A stretch of 64,000 bases of DNA from Novimethylophilus kurashikiensis (lineage in GTDB: Bacteria > Pseudomonadota > Gammaproteobacteria > Burkholderiales > Methylophilaceae), in assembly GCF_003112435.1 (NCBI RefSeq), contig NZ_BDOQ01000013.1, positions 1 to 64,000 on the forward strand. Direction: 5' to 3'. Position numbers and translations under genes: made by a program. Below, one piece after another: positions 27,070 through 36,281 of the stretch. The notes beneath the pieces were generated by a model. It saw only the letters and a program-made list of their open reading frames with translations. It searched no databases and had not been told where the DNA came from. Each line of letters starts with the position of its first letter. Position 1 is the stretch's first letter.

Positions 27070-27438
27070 TTAGATGATCAAGGCGGCGGCTACGTTACGG
27101 CCTTCTGCCATCAGGATGTTATACGTGCGGCAGGCTGCGGCAGTGTCCATTACTTCATAGCCGATGCCGGCATGGATCAGCAGCTTGAGGCAGGCTGCAG
27201 GCGGAAAGCTGATGCGGGCGCCGGTGCCGAGCAGCAGGACTTCCGGCTTCAACGCGATGGCCTCTTCGAAATGTTCTGCCGCCAATTGGGCGAAATCCGG
27301 TACCGGCCATTCGGGCACCAGTTGCCCCGGCATTATGATCAAACTGTCGGTATGGCGGGTTTCGTTGATCTGCACCCAGCCAGGGCCATAACCTGTGATG
27401 AGATTGTTGCCGTCGGGGCGTGTGAGGTGAAGCTTCAT
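27070..27438 (-). CDS. Mth938-like domain protein
   Basis: The 122-residue protein belongs to the Mth938/NDUFAF3-like family (DUF498). The central PEVLLLGTGARISFPPA segment and the later TAAACRTYNILMAEGRNVAAALI are family hallmarks. In mitochondria a relative assists complex I assembly; bacterial function is unknown. It is convergent with parC and divergent from alaA. Confidence 0.85.
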   Translation of the reverse strand: MKLHLTRPDGNNLITGYGPGWVQINETRHTDSLIIMPGQLVPEWPVPDFAQLAAEHFEEAIALKPEVLLLGTGARISFPPAACLKLLIHAGIGYEVMDTAAACRTYNILMAEGRNVAAALII

Positions 27439-27511
27439 GGAATACCGGTAACTCAGCGTTTCGAGTAAAATATCACATTTTATTCAGACAGTTTGTCCGA
27501 CGTCCGTCGCT

Positions 27512-28744
27512 ATGCAGCCCATACTCAAATCGTCCAAGCTCAATAACGTCTGCTACGACATCCGCGGCCCGGTGCTCGCCCATGCCCGTCAAATGGAAGA
27601 CGAAGGGCATCGCATCATCAAGCTCAACATCGGCAATCCTGCGCCGTTCGGCTTCGGTGCGCCTGAGGAAATCGTCCAGGACGTGATCCACAACCTGCCG
27701 GATGCCTCCGGCTACAGCGAGTCCAAGGGTCTGTTCGCGGCGCGCAAAGCGATCATGCACTACACGCAGGGCAAGAATATTCCTGGCGTGCAGATCGACG
27801 ATATCTTCATCGGTAACGGCGTGTCCGAGCTCATCGTCATGGCGATGAACGCGCTGCTCAACAACGGCGACCAGGTTCTGGTCCCAGCGCCCGACTATCC
27901 GCTCTGGACGGCGGCCGTAAGCCTGTCTGGCGGTACGCCGCGCCACTACCTGTGCGACGAGCAATCCGGCTGGCTGCCCGATCTCAAGGATATCGAGAAC
28001 AAGATCACCGCCAACACGCGCGGCATCGTCGTCATCAACCCGAACAACCCCACGGGGGCGTTGTACCCTAGGGAAATCCTTGAAGGCATCATCGAGATCG
28101 CCCGCCACCATGGGCTTATTATTTTCGCCGACGAAATCTACGACAAGGTGCTGTACGACGGCAACGAGCACACCTCCATCGCTTCGCTCGCGGACGACGT
28201 GCTGTTCGTCACCTTCAACGGTTTGTCCAAGAACTACCGCTCCTGCGGCTACCGCGCCGGCTGGATGGTGGTGTCGGGGCAGAAGAAGCATGCTGGCGAC
28301 TACATCGAAGGCCTCAATATGCTGGCCTCGATGCGCCTCTGCGCAAACGTGCCGGGCCAGTTTGCCATTCAGACCGCGTTGGGCGGCTACCAGAGCATCA
28401 ACGATCTCGTCGCACCTACCGGCCGTTTGTGCCGCCAGCGCGACCTCGCCTGGGAACTGCTCACCGATATCCCCGGCGTCACCTGCTACAAGCCCAAGGG
28501 CGCGATGTACCTGTTCCCGCGGCTCGACCCGGCCATGTACCCGATCCAGGACGACCAGCAGTTCATCCTCGAACTCCTGATCGAGGAAAAGGTGCTGCTG
28601 GTGCAGGGTACGGGCTTCAACTGGCCGCACCCCGACCACCTGCGCGTGGTGTTCCTGCCCAACGCCGACGACCTTACCGAATCCATTGGTCGCATCGCGC
28701 GCTTCCTGGACGGCTATCGCAAGAAACACGCAGTAGCTGCTTGA
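27512..28744 (+). CDS. alaA: alanine transaminase (AlaA-type aminotransferase)
   Basis: The 410-residue class I aminotransferase has the PLP lysine at residue 240 in NGLSKNYRSCGYRAGW and the typical NPNNPTGALY segment. It is closest to AlaA/YfbQ by the N-terminus (ILKSSKLNNVCYDIRGPV). AlaA makes alanine from pyruvate using glutamate. It is 24 bp upstream of hom and is the usual first gene of the alaA-hom-thrC arrangement in betaproteobacteria, so the three are likely one operon. Confidence 0.92.
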   Translation: MQPILKSSKLNNVCYDIRGPVLAHARQMEDEGHRIIKLNIGNPAPFGFGAPEEIVQDVIHNLPDASGYSESKGLFAARKAIMHYTQGKNIPGVQIDDIFIGNGVSELIVMAMNALLNNGDQVLVPAPDYPLWTAAVSLSGGTPRHYLCDEQSGWLPDLKDIENKITANTRGIVVINPNNPTGALYPREILEGIIEIARHHGLIIFADEIYDKVLYDGNEHTSIASLADDVLFVTFNGLSKNYRSCGYRAGWMVVSGQKKHAGDYIEGLNMLASMRLCANVPGQFAIQTALGGYQSINDLVAPTGRLCRQRDLAWELLTDIPGVTCYKPKGAMYLFPRLDPAMYPIQDDQQFILELLIEEKVLLVQGTGFNWPHPDHLRVVFLPNADDLTESIGRIARFLDGYRKKHAVAA

Positions 28745-28768
28745 ATTTTTGAAAAGTAACGAGAATTT

Positions 28769-30082
28769 ATGAAACCCATCAACGTAGGCTTGCTTGGCAT
28801 CGGCACCGTCGGCGGCGGCACGTACACCGTGCTCACCCGTAACCAGGAAGAAATCACCCGCCGTGCGGGCCGCCCCATCCGCATCGTCAAGGTAGCCGAC
28901 CGCAACCTGGCGCTGGCGAAAGAGGTGACCAAGGGCGAAGTAGAGGTTACCGACGACGCCTTTGCCGTGGTCACCGACCCCAATGTCGATATCGTGGTCG
29001 AACTGATAGGCGGCTACACCGTCGCCAAGGAGTTGGTGCTCAAGGCCATCGAAAACGGCAAGCACGTCGTGACCGCCAACAAGGCCTTGCTGGCCGTGCA
29101 TGGCAACGAGATTTTTGCCGCGGCGCAAAAGAAGGGCGTGATTGTCGCGTTCGAAGCGGCAGTCGCCGGCGGCATCCCCATCATCAAGGCACTACGTGAA
29201 GGCCTCACCGCCAACCGCATCGAATGGATCGCCGGCATCATCAACGGCACCACCAATTTCATCCTCACCGAGATGCGCGAGAAGGGCCTGGATTTCGCCG
29301 ACGTGCTCAAGGAAGCGCAACGATTGGGTTATGCGGAAGCTGACCCCACGTTCGACGTGGAAGGTATCGACGCCGCCCATAAGCTCACCATCATGTCCGC
29401 GATCGGCTTCGGTATCCCGATGCAGTTCGACAAGGCTTATACCGAGGGCATCACCAAGCTGACCGGCGACGATATCCGTTACGCCGAGGAACTGGGGTAT
29501 CGCGTCAAATTGCTGGGGATCACCCGCAAGACCGAGAAGGGCGTCGAATTGCGCGTGCACCCCACGCTGATTCCGGAAAAGCGCCTTATCGCCAACGTCA
29601 ACGGCGCCATGAACGCCGTGCTGGTGATGGGCGACGCAGTCGGCCCGACCATGTACTACGGCGCCGGTGCCGGTGCTGAGCCGACGGCTTCTTCCGTGGT
29701 TGCAGACCTGGTCGATGTCACTCGCATGCACACCGCCGATCCGCACCATCGCGTACCGCACCTGGCCTTCCAGCCGGATCAATTGTCCGATCTGCCCATC
29801 CTGCCGATGGAAGACGTGCGTACGTCGTACTATCTGCGTCTTCGTGCCCAGGACAAGCCCGGCGTGCTGGCCGACATCACGCGCATCCTGGCCGACCAGG
29901 AGATTTCCATCGACGCCATGCTGCAAAAGGAACCCGACGAGGGCGAAGACCAGGCCGATATCATCATCCTCACCCACATCACGGTGGAGAGGAACATCAA
30001 CCAGGCCATCGCCAAGATCGAAGCTCTGCCGACCATCAACGGCAAGGTGATCCGTATCCGCATGGAATCGTTATCGAGATAA
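28769..30082 (+). CDS. hom: homoserine dehydrogenase
   Basis: The 437-residue protein has the N-terminal Rossmann motif GLLGIGTVGGGTY, the catalytic region NGTTNFIL and ADPTFDVEGIDAAHK, and a C-terminal ACT domain (residues about 355-432, LRLRAQDKPGVLADITRIL). It reduces aspartate semialdehyde to homoserine in threonine and methionine synthesis. The ACT domain suggests feedback control by threonine. A GTAACGAG site precedes the ATG. Confidence 0.96.
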   Translation: MKPINVGLLGIGTVGGGTYTVLTRNQEEITRRAGRPIRIVKVADRNLALAKEVTKGEVEVTDDAFAVVTDPNVDIVVELIGGYTVAKELVLKAIENGKHVVTANKALLAVHGNEIFAAAQKKGVIVAFEAAVAGGIPIIKALREGLTANRIEWIAGIINGTTNFILTEMREKGLDFADVLKEAQRLGYAEADPTFDVEGIDAAHKLTIMSAIGFGIPMQFDKAYTEGITKLTGDDIRYAEELGYRVKLLGITRKTEKGVELRVHPTLIPEKRLIANVNGAMNAVLVMGDAVGPTMYYGAGAGAEPTASSVVADLVDVTRMHTADPHHRVPHLAFQPDQLSDLPILPMEDVRTSYYLRLRAQDKPGVLADITRILADQEISIDAMLQKEPDEGEDQADIIILTHITVERNINQAIAKIEALPTINGKVIRIRMESLSR

Positions 30083-30092
30083 CAACCCAACC

Positions 30093-30165
30093 CCGTCATT
30101 CCGGGGCCGCTAAGCGGAACCCAGCAGCGTAAAAACTGGATTCCTGGGCAAGCCAGGAATGACGG
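30093..30165 (+). repeat. 73-bp palindromic intergenic repeat between hom and thrC
   Basis: The element has perfect 10-bp terminal inverted repeats (CCGTCATTCC and GGAATGACGG) and an internal hairpin with TTCCTGG/CCAGGAA arms. Elements with GTCATTCC...GGAATGAC ends are common, dispersed intergenic repeats in betaproteobacteria. It lies inside the likely alaA-hom-thrC transcript. Confidence 0.75.
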
Positions 30166-30181
30166 CAGTGAAGGTCCAGAC

Positions 30182-31609
30182 ATGAAATACATCAGCACCC
30201 GCGGTAATTCCCCCGCACAAAGCTTCTCGCAAATCCTGCTCGGCGGCCTCGCCCCCGACGGCGGTCTGTACTTGCCGGAAAGCTATCCGCATTTCAGCGA
30301 CGCCGACCTCACCGCCATGCGCGGCATGAGCTACGCCGATCTTGCGTTCACCATCCTGTCGCGTTTCATCGATGACATTCCGGCTACTGACCTGCGCACC
30401 ATCGTCGATAAAACCTATCGCCCCGAAGTCTATTGCCATGTGCGCGCCGGACAGAATGCGGCCGATATCACGCCTACGCTGACGTTGGAACCGCACTTGA
30501 GCCTCTTGTCGCTCTCCAACGGCCCGACCCTGGCCTTCAAGGACATGGCCATGCAGTTGCTGGGCAACCTGTTTGAGTACGTGCTGGATAAGGTCGGCCA
30601 GGAGATCAACATCCTGGGCGCGACCTCCGGCGATACCGGCTCTGCGGCCGAATATGCCATGCGCGGCAAGAAGGGCATCAAGGTGTTCATGCTCTCGCCG
30701 CACCAGAAGATGAGCCGCTTCCAGACCGCGCAGATGTTCAGCCTGCAAGATCCCAACATCTTCAACATCGCCGTCAAGGGCGTGTTCGACGATGCCCAGG
30801 ATATCGTCAAGGCCGTCTCCAACGATCACGCCTTCAAGGCCAAGCACAAGATCGGGGCCGTCAACTCGATCAACTGGGCGCGCGTCGCGGCGCAGATCGT
30901 GTACTACTTCAAGGGCTATTTCGCGGTTACCCAAAGCAACAGCGAAAAGGTCAGCTTCTCGGTACCGTCCGGCAACTTCGGTAACATCTGCGCCGGGCAC
31001 ATCGCCAGAATGATGGGCCTGCCCATCGACAAGCTCATCGTTGCCACCAACGAAAACGACGTGCTGGACGAATTCTTCCGCACCGGTGTTTATCGTCCGC
31101 GCGACTCCGCCCACACCTACCACACCAGCAGCCCGTCCATGGACATCAGCAAGGCTTCCAACTTTGAACGCTTTGTGTTCGACTTGGTGGGCCGCGATAG
31201 CGCCAAGATGCGCGAGCTATGGAGCGAGGTGGACCAGGGTGGGGCCTTCGACCTCAACGAAGGCGGTTATTTCGCCAAGGTGGGCGACTACGGCTTCGTC
31301 TCTGGCGCCAGCAACCACGAGATGCGCATGAAGATGATCCGCTGGGTCCACGACGAATACGGCGTCACCATCGATACGCACACCGCTGACGGCCTCAAAG
31401 TGGGGCTGGAATGCCGCGAACGCGGAGACAACCTGGTCGTGCTCGAAACTGCATTGCCGGCCAAGTTCGAAGATGCCATTCAGGAAGCCTTGGGTCACAC
31501 GCCGGAGCGTCCTGCCGACCTGGTCGGGCTGGAAGATTTGCCGCAGCGTTTCGAAGTGATGGCAGCGGATGCGAATGCGATAAAAAGCTTTATCGCAGAA
31601 CGTACCTGA
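30182..31609 (+). CDS. thrC: threonine synthase
   Basis: The 475-residue protein is the long form of threonine synthase, converting O-phosphohomoserine to threonine with PLP. The PLP lysine is K120 in GPTLAFKDMAMQLLGN, and the N-terminus MKYISTRGNSP is characteristic. It completes the pathway step after hom and is followed by a clear terminator. The GTGAAGG site upstream lies right after the intergenic repeat. Confidence 0.96.
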   Translation: MKYISTRGNSPAQSFSQILLGGLAPDGGLYLPESYPHFSDADLTAMRGMSYADLAFTILSRFIDDIPATDLRTIVDKTYRPEVYCHVRAGQNAADITPTLTLEPHLSLLSLSNGPTLAFKDMAMQLLGNLFEYVLDKVGQEINILGATSGDTGSAAEYAMRGKKGIKVFMLSPHQKMSRFQTAQMFSLQDPNIFNIAVKGVFDDAQDIVKAVSNDHAFKAKHKIGAVNSINWARVAAQIVYYFKGYFAVTQSNSEKVSFSVPSGNFGNICAGHIARMMGLPIDKLIVATNENDVLDEFFRTGVYRPRDSAHTYHTSSPSMDISKASNFERFVFDLVGRDSAKMRELWSEVDQGGAFDLNEGGYFAKVGDYGFVSGASNHEMRMKMIRWVHDEYGVTIDTHTADGLKVGLECRERGDNLVVLETALPAKFEDAIQEALGHTPERPADLVGLEDLPQRFEVMAADANAIKSFIAERT

Positions 31610-31631
31610 GAGATTTCTGCTGGTAGCAAAC

Positions 31632-31659
31632 AAAAAGCCGAGTTCAATCTCGGCTTTTT
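31632..31659 (+). terminator. rho-independent terminator after thrC
   Basis: AGCCGAG and CTCGGCT arms with a 6-nt loop are flanked by A5 and T5 runs, so it could work in both directions. Confidence 0.92.
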
Positions 31660-31795
31660 GCTTTTAGGGCGTTCTATTTCAATGCTTTCGACAGCCTGGC
31701 GCTCCTGCGAACATTTGCATTTCCTAATGAAATGCGACACGATTCCCTGCACATAAAACAGATAAGGCTGCACCTTGAAGGCCAACATCCAAAGC

Positions 31796-32515
31796 ATGGA
31801 ACCATCCACAGCACAGCGTACGATACGCAAGGAAGATCTCGGCATTATCTATGGCGAGTACACGCTTGGTCGGGTGATGAGCATGATCGATGTCGACATG
31901 GTTTTCGACGTGGGCGCCAATATCGGCCAGTACGGGCTCCTGATGCGTCACCATATGGGATATCGTGGACCGCTCATAAGCTTCGAGCCTATTCCGCGCG
32001 CGGTGGCTCAACTTAAAACGCTAAGCTCGCAAGACCCGTCCTGGCAGGTAAAAGAATGTGCCTTGGACGACCGCCGAGGCCGGGCTGCTTTCAACGTCAT
32101 GGCAGGCGACCAGTTCAGCTCGCTGCTCGCACCCAGCAAGCAGTTCGAAGGCCGCTTTTTCGGCCAGCACACGATACGCGAGGTGATTGAGGTTGACGTC
32201 ATCGCGCTCGATGATGCCGTCAGTGAGGTCCCGCCATTTTCCCGAGGGTTGTTGAAGCTCGATACGCAAGGGAACGAACTGCGTATTCTTCGAGGCGCCG
32301 CCCAGGCACTACGCCATTTTCCCGCCATCCAGCTCGAGGTCGGATTCCAGCCGCTTTATGAAGGCGCGGCCGGCTTTGATGAGGCAGTGCAAACTCTGAA
32401 TGACTTGGGCTACGCGTTGTGTGCTTTATTTCCCAACAACTACGGCCATTTTCCATATCTGTTGGAAATGGATGCCATCTTCCTGCGCCGCGAGCTTTAT
32501 CCTGCATTCCCATGA
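31796..32515 (+). CDS. FkbM family methyltransferase
   Basis: The 239-residue protein has the SAM-binding motif VFDVGANIGQYGLLMR, the following FEPIPRAVAQL and the FkbM-type LLKLDTQGNELRILRGA segment. FkbM proteins usually O-methylate sugars or polyketides. I prefer the ATG of MEPSTAQRT; a TTG seven codons upstream is an alternative. The stop overlaps the start of a glycosyltransferase gene (ATGA), implying coupled synthesis of a methylated glycan or nucleoside-like product. This two-gene unit is about 0.7 kb from the exopolysaccharide region but in the opposite orientation. Confidence 0.87.
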   Translation: MEPSTAQRTIRKEDLGIIYGEYTLGRVMSMIDVDMVFDVGANIGQYGLLMRHHMGYRGPLISFEPIPRAVAQLKTLSSQDPSWQVKECALDDRRGRAAFNVMAGDQFSSLLAPSKQFEGRFFGQHTIREVIEVDVIALDDAVSEVPPFSRGLLKLDTQGNELRILRGAAQALRHFPAIQLEVGFQPLYEGAAGFDEAVQTLNDLGYALCALFPNNYGHFPYLLEMDAIFLRRELYPAFP

Positions 32516-33237
32516 CCTCGTCTTCTGGCCCCATTTTGAACGATCCTTTGATTTCCTGTTTGTGCGTGACTCGCAACCGCGTGCCGATGCTGAAGCGGGC
32601 GGTGTCGTGTTTCCAGAACCAAACTTATCCGAATCGGGAGCTCGTCGTTATTTACGAAGCAGACGACCCGGAGACACGGGAGTATCTTGCGAGCATCGAT
32701 TCACCGATAATTCGCCCGCTGGAAGTCAGAACCTCTCCCAAGCTTGCTCTAGGTGCCCTACGTAATATTTCAATTGAGTTCAGTCGGGGCCATTATCTGG
32801 CGCAGTGGGACGACGACGATTGGCACGGCCCCGAGCGCTTGGCGGAGCAGATGACCGCCATTCAACAAAGCGAGCGGCCGGTGTGTGTGTTGATGCGTTG
32901 GATCATCTTCGATGAATTGACCAAAATGGCGTATCTGTCTGCAACGCGAGCATGGGAGGGCAGCATTCTGGCTGCGCGCGAGGCATTACCTAAATATCCG
33001 GAGCTCTCCAAGGGAGAGGACACGGTTGTCATCGAACGATTGCTCTCGGAAAGAAAGCTCACCGGCCTGGACAAATCCCATCTGTATATCTACACCTATC
33101 ATGGATCGAATACCTGGGAGCGGTCGCACTGGGAACAAAAAATCCTTCCTTATTCTCAACCCTTGAGTATCGAGAGCCAGATGCAGGTCCAGCGCGTGCT
33201 CGAAATCGAAGGCGGACAGGGTGAGTCCGCCCCTTGA
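32512..33237 (+). CDS. family 2 glycosyltransferase
   Basis: The 241-residue protein is a GT2-type enzyme: PLISCLCVTRNRVPMLKRAV at the N-terminus and the nucleotide-sugar-binding acidic cluster QWDDDDWHGPERLAEQ near residue 100. It is soluble, without membrane segments. The start codon overlaps the stop of the FkbM methyltransferase gene, so the two are co-translated. Donor and acceptor are unknown. Confidence 0.87.
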   Translation: MTSSSGPILNDPLISCLCVTRNRVPMLKRAVSCFQNQTYPNRELVVIYEADDPETREYLASIDSPIIRPLEVRTSPKLALGALRNISIEFSRGHYLAQWDDDDWHGPERLAEQMTAIQQSERPVCVLMRWIIFDELTKMAYLSATRAWEGSILAAREALPKYPELSKGEDTVVIERLLSERKLTGLDKSHLYIYTYHGSNTWERSHWEQKILPYSQPLSIESQMQVQRVLEIEGGQGESAP

Positions 33238-33246
33238 GTTTAGCCA

Positions 33247-33271
33247 GTAAGCAAGCCGAGCAGCTGCTTAC
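33247..33271. terminator. hairpin between convergent genes
   Basis: GTAAGCA and TGCTTAC arms lie between the GT2 gene and the convergent stress-protein gene, overlapping the latter's stop codon. No clear T run follows, so function as a shared terminator is only possible. Confidence 0.4.
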
Positions 33272-33831
33272 GCCGAAAACAACTCATCCCTCAACGCCGG
33301 TGCCTTGAACGGCTTATACACATCCAGCACCGAGGTCCTGGTGGTTTCAATCACGGTCGTGGCCTTGATCATTTCTTCAACCGCGCCGTGCGCCAGCAGT
33401 AAAAATTCGTCTTTCTTCAGCGCAAGCTCGTAATGCAGCACGCTGTTCTTGGGGATGCCCAGACTATAGAGCGCGGCGCCCAAGGTAGATAGACCGCCCA
33501 CTACAATGGCGCCCTCGATGGAGGCGATCAGCATGGCGGCGAGCTTGCCCAAGACCACGACTGGGCCGGTCGGCGGCAGCGTGACGACGGCGCCGCCCAG
33601 GAACAAGCCCCAAAGCCCGCCCCAGAATGCGCCGGCCTTGCCCCAGAATTTCATCCTTGCGCCGGTATTGTAGAAGCCGACGACTTTTTCCTCGCTGTTA
33701 TAGCCTTTACCGATAATGCTGAAATTTTCCATGTCGCAGCCGGCGTCGATGAGTTTGCCGACCGCGCTGTCGACGTCGTCATGGTCGTTGAAGACGGCAA
33801 TGACGGTGTATTGCGCGTGCTTGGTGGTCAT
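33268..33831 (-). CDS. glycine-zipper general-stress-type protein
   Basis: The 187-residue protein has an N-terminal ferredoxin-like segment (YTVIAVFNDHDDVDSAVGKLIDAG) seen in general stress protein 17M-like proteins. A glycine-rich hydrophobic region follows (about residues 60-125, KAGAFWGGLWGLFLGGAVV and later AIVVGGLSTLGAALYSLGI) that could insert in a membrane. The start is the ATG of MTTKHAQYT. Upstream open frame is not protein-like. Function unknown; a stress role is inferred from similarity. Confidence 0.75.
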   Translation of the reverse strand: MTTKHAQYTVIAVFNDHDDVDSAVGKLIDAGCDMENFSIIGKGYNSEEKVVGFYNTGARMKFWGKAGAFWGGLWGLFLGGAVVTLPPTGPVVVLGKLAAMLIASIEGAIVVGGLSTLGAALYSLGIPKNSVLHYELALKKDEFLLLAHGAVEEMIKATTVIETTRTSVLDVYKPFKAPALRDELFSA

Positions 33832-33908
33832 GGTGGATGTCCGAAAAGTGAGCAATAAAGCTGAGTAGACTGAACCTCTGAAACTCCCTGTTCTGTACGC
33901 CAGCGCAC

Positions 33909-34934
33909 TTATTGAGCGGTTTGCGCTTCGTGCGACTGCCAATGCCATACGTCCGAACACATCTGGTCGATGCCGCGCGTGGCCTGCCAGCCGAGCAGCT
34001 GTTGCGCCAGAGAGGGGTCGGCATAGCATTGCGCAATATCGCCGGGACGGCGAGGCGCGATTCGATAAGGAATTTCGTGCCCGCTGGCCCGGCTGAAGGC
34101 CTGCACCATTTCCAGCACGCTATAACCGTGGCCGGTGCCCAGGTTGACGGTGAACAACCCGTGCCTGTTGTCCAGCACGTCGAGCGCCGCCACATGGCCC
34201 TGCGCCAGATCCACCACGTGGATGTAATCGCGCACGCCGGTGCCGTCGGGCGTGGGGTAGTCGTCGCCGAACACGGCGAGCTGTTGCAGCTTGCCCACTG
34301 CAACCTGGGCGATGTAGGGCATGAGGTTGTTGGGAATGCCGTTGGGATCTTCGCCTATAAGCCCCGACTCGTGCGCACCGACGGGATTGAAATAGCGCAG
34401 GATGCCGATGCGCCAATCCTGATCCGAGACAGAGGCATCGCGCAGAATATCCTCGATCATCAGCTTGGAACGCCCGTAGGGGTTGGTTGCCGAGAGCGGA
34501 AAATCCTCCCGGATGGGAACGCTGTGCGGGTCGCCGTAGACCGTGGCAGACGAGGAGAAAACCAGTTTCTTGATCCCGGCCTCGGCCATGGCGTTGAACA
34601 GAATGACGCTGCCGGCCACATTATTGTCGTAATACTTGAGGGATTGGCTGACCGATTCTCCCACCGCCTTGAGCCCGGAAAAATGCACGACGGCGTCGAA
34701 AGGCTGGGCGGAGAAAAGCGCTTGTAAACCGGCACGGTCGCGCAAGTCCAGCTGCAAGAACCCGGGACGTCGTCCGGCGATCTGTTCGATGCGGTCGAGG
34801 ACACTGGGTTTGCTGTTGCAATAGTTGTCGATGATAAAGACATCGCGTCCCGCGGCCATGAGTTCGACCACGGTATGCGAACCGATATAGCCCGTGCCGC
34901 CGGTAACGAGGATGGGCGCGCGTACGGAAGCCAT
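33909..34934 (-). CDS. galE: UDP-glucose 4-epimerase
   Basis: The 341-residue short-chain dehydrogenase has the NAD motif TGGTGYIGSH, the catalytic YxxxK in ATNPYGRSKLMIED, and the GalE signatures RYFNPVGAHESGLIGEDPNG and RDYIHVVDLAQGH. It interconverts UDP-glucose and UDP-galactose (or the N-acetyl forms), feeding the exopolysaccharide. The ATG overlaps the stop of the upstream glycosyltransferase gene by one base, so the two are coupled. Confidence 0.95.
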   Translation of the reverse strand: MASVRAPILVTGGTGYIGSHTVVELMAAGRDVFIIDNYCNSKPSVLDRIEQIAGRRPGFLQLDLRDRAGLQALFSAQPFDAVVHFSGLKAVGESVSQSLKYYDNNVAGSVILFNAMAEAGIKKLVFSSSATVYGDPHSVPIREDFPLSATNPYGRSKLMIEDILRDASVSDQDWRIGILRYFNPVGAHESGLIGEDPNGIPNNLMPYIAQVAVGKLQQLAVFGDDYPTPDGTGVRDYIHVVDLAQGHVAALDVLDNRHGLFTVNLGTGHGYSVLEMVQAFSRASGHEIPYRIAPRRPGDIAQCYADPSLAQQLLGWQATRGIDQMCSDVWHWQSHEAQTAQ

Positions 34935-36103
34935 CAAACCCCTAGTTGTTCCAGCTTGAATTTGGGCGCCCGCACATCGGGGATGCGCGGGTTTTCTCGG
35001 GCCAGTTCGATCATCTTGCCGCACAGGATGTCGCCTGCCCGATCCCAGGTGTAGCGCTTGGCACGTTGATACGAGGCTTCCCCCATTTGCAGGGCCAGCT
35101 TGTCGTCATCGAGCAAGCGATCCAGCGCGCGTGCCAGCGCCTCTGCATTGCCGGGCTTGACCAGGTAGCCGTTGACGCCGATTTCCACCAGTTCCGGCAC
35201 TGCGCCGATGGCCGTGCCCAGGATGGGCAAGCCGAAATGCATGGCCTCGACAAACGCAATGCCGAAGGCTTCCAATTCGGTCGGCAGGGCGAACACGCGG
35301 GCGCCGGTGAAATACAAATGCAAGTCTTCCCGAGCGACGCGGCCGATGACATGGACGTTGTGTTCCTGGATATCCGGGGTGCAGCCGACGATGAAAAGTT
35401 CGGCATCCGGGTGATATTGGCGAATCATGCGGAAGGCGTCGAGCAGCACGGGGCCGCCCTTGCGCTTCCAGTCGGTGCCGACGAACAGGACTTTTTTCGA
35501 GCCGACCAGCTTGGCTCGCTCGCCCATCTCGATGTTCGGTCCGGACCCGATGGCGAACACGCGGCGCGGCGGCATGCGGTAATCCCAGATCAGCGAATGC
35601 CGCACGTATTGCCCCATGGCGAAGATCGCCGTAGACCGCTGGAACACACGGTGCTGGAAGGCGTGCAAATGGTCCAGCGCGCGTTCGGTGGATTGGTAAA
35701 GGTCGATGTAGCGCTGCCGTACCGAAGCTAAGGTGACGTCGATGATGGTGAAGTGCGGCACATCGTCCGACGAAGCGTCGAAGCGGGTGGTGGTCTGTAC
35801 CGTAAAATCGGGCTGAAACTCGCGCGTGATGCGGCGCGCCAGGTGGTTGATGAAGCGAGACGTGGCTGGCGCGTAGAGCAAGTTGCTCTTGTCGAATCCG
35901 CGATCCAGCAACGCCTGCCAGGCCATGACCGGGAGATCGAGCAGGTAAGCGAGCCATGCGCGTTTGTCGCGTTTCAACTGCTCCAGCAAATCCACTACCC
36001 GGATGCGCGCGCGAGGAAGTTTGCTTTCGAGTTGCTGGATGATGGCCTCGTTGCTGTGAGACCAGCCGCCCATCGTGAACAACAACACGCGCTTCTGGTT
36101 CAT
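34934..36103 (-). CDS. family 4 glycosyltransferase
   Basis: The 389-residue protein shows GT-B architecture with the C-terminal GT4 signature ELEAFGIAFVEAMHFGLPILGT and the KKVLFVGTDWKRKGG donor-domain start. It probably transfers a sugar in exopolysaccharide assembly. It is coupled to galE downstream. A 178-bp spacer separates it from the WecG-like gene upstream, with no gene in it. Confidence 0.88.
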   Translation of the reverse strand: MNQKRVLLFTMGGWSHSNEAIIQQLESKLPRARIRVVDLLEQLKRDKRAWLAYLLDLPVMAWQALLDRGFDKSNLLYAPATSRFINHLARRITREFQPDFTVQTTTRFDASSDDVPHFTIIDVTLASVRQRYIDLYQSTERALDHLHAFQHRVFQRSTAIFAMGQYVRHSLIWDYRMPPRRVFAIGSGPNIEMGERAKLVGSKKVLFVGTDWKRKGGPVLLDAFRMIRQYHPDAELFIVGCTPDIQEHNVHVIGRVAREDLHLYFTGARVFALPTELEAFGIAFVEAMHFGLPILGTAIGAVPELVEIGVNGYLVKPGNAEALARALDRLLDDDKLALQMGEASYQRAKRYTWDRAGDILCGKMIELARENPRIPDVRAPKFKLEQLGV

Positions 36104-36281
36104 GTTTTTTCTCCCTGGTGTGCAAAGCTAGACGTCTAGGCGAGCGACGGATATCGGCCTACGAATGCCCGTCTCATGACTCTTCCTGTAAACACAGGCG
36201 TTTGGCATGCAGGTAGGCCGATGGCGCATTATTTGCGCCTTGCAGATGGGCTTCTGTTCGCTAGCGCTCTTTGGGATGCGT

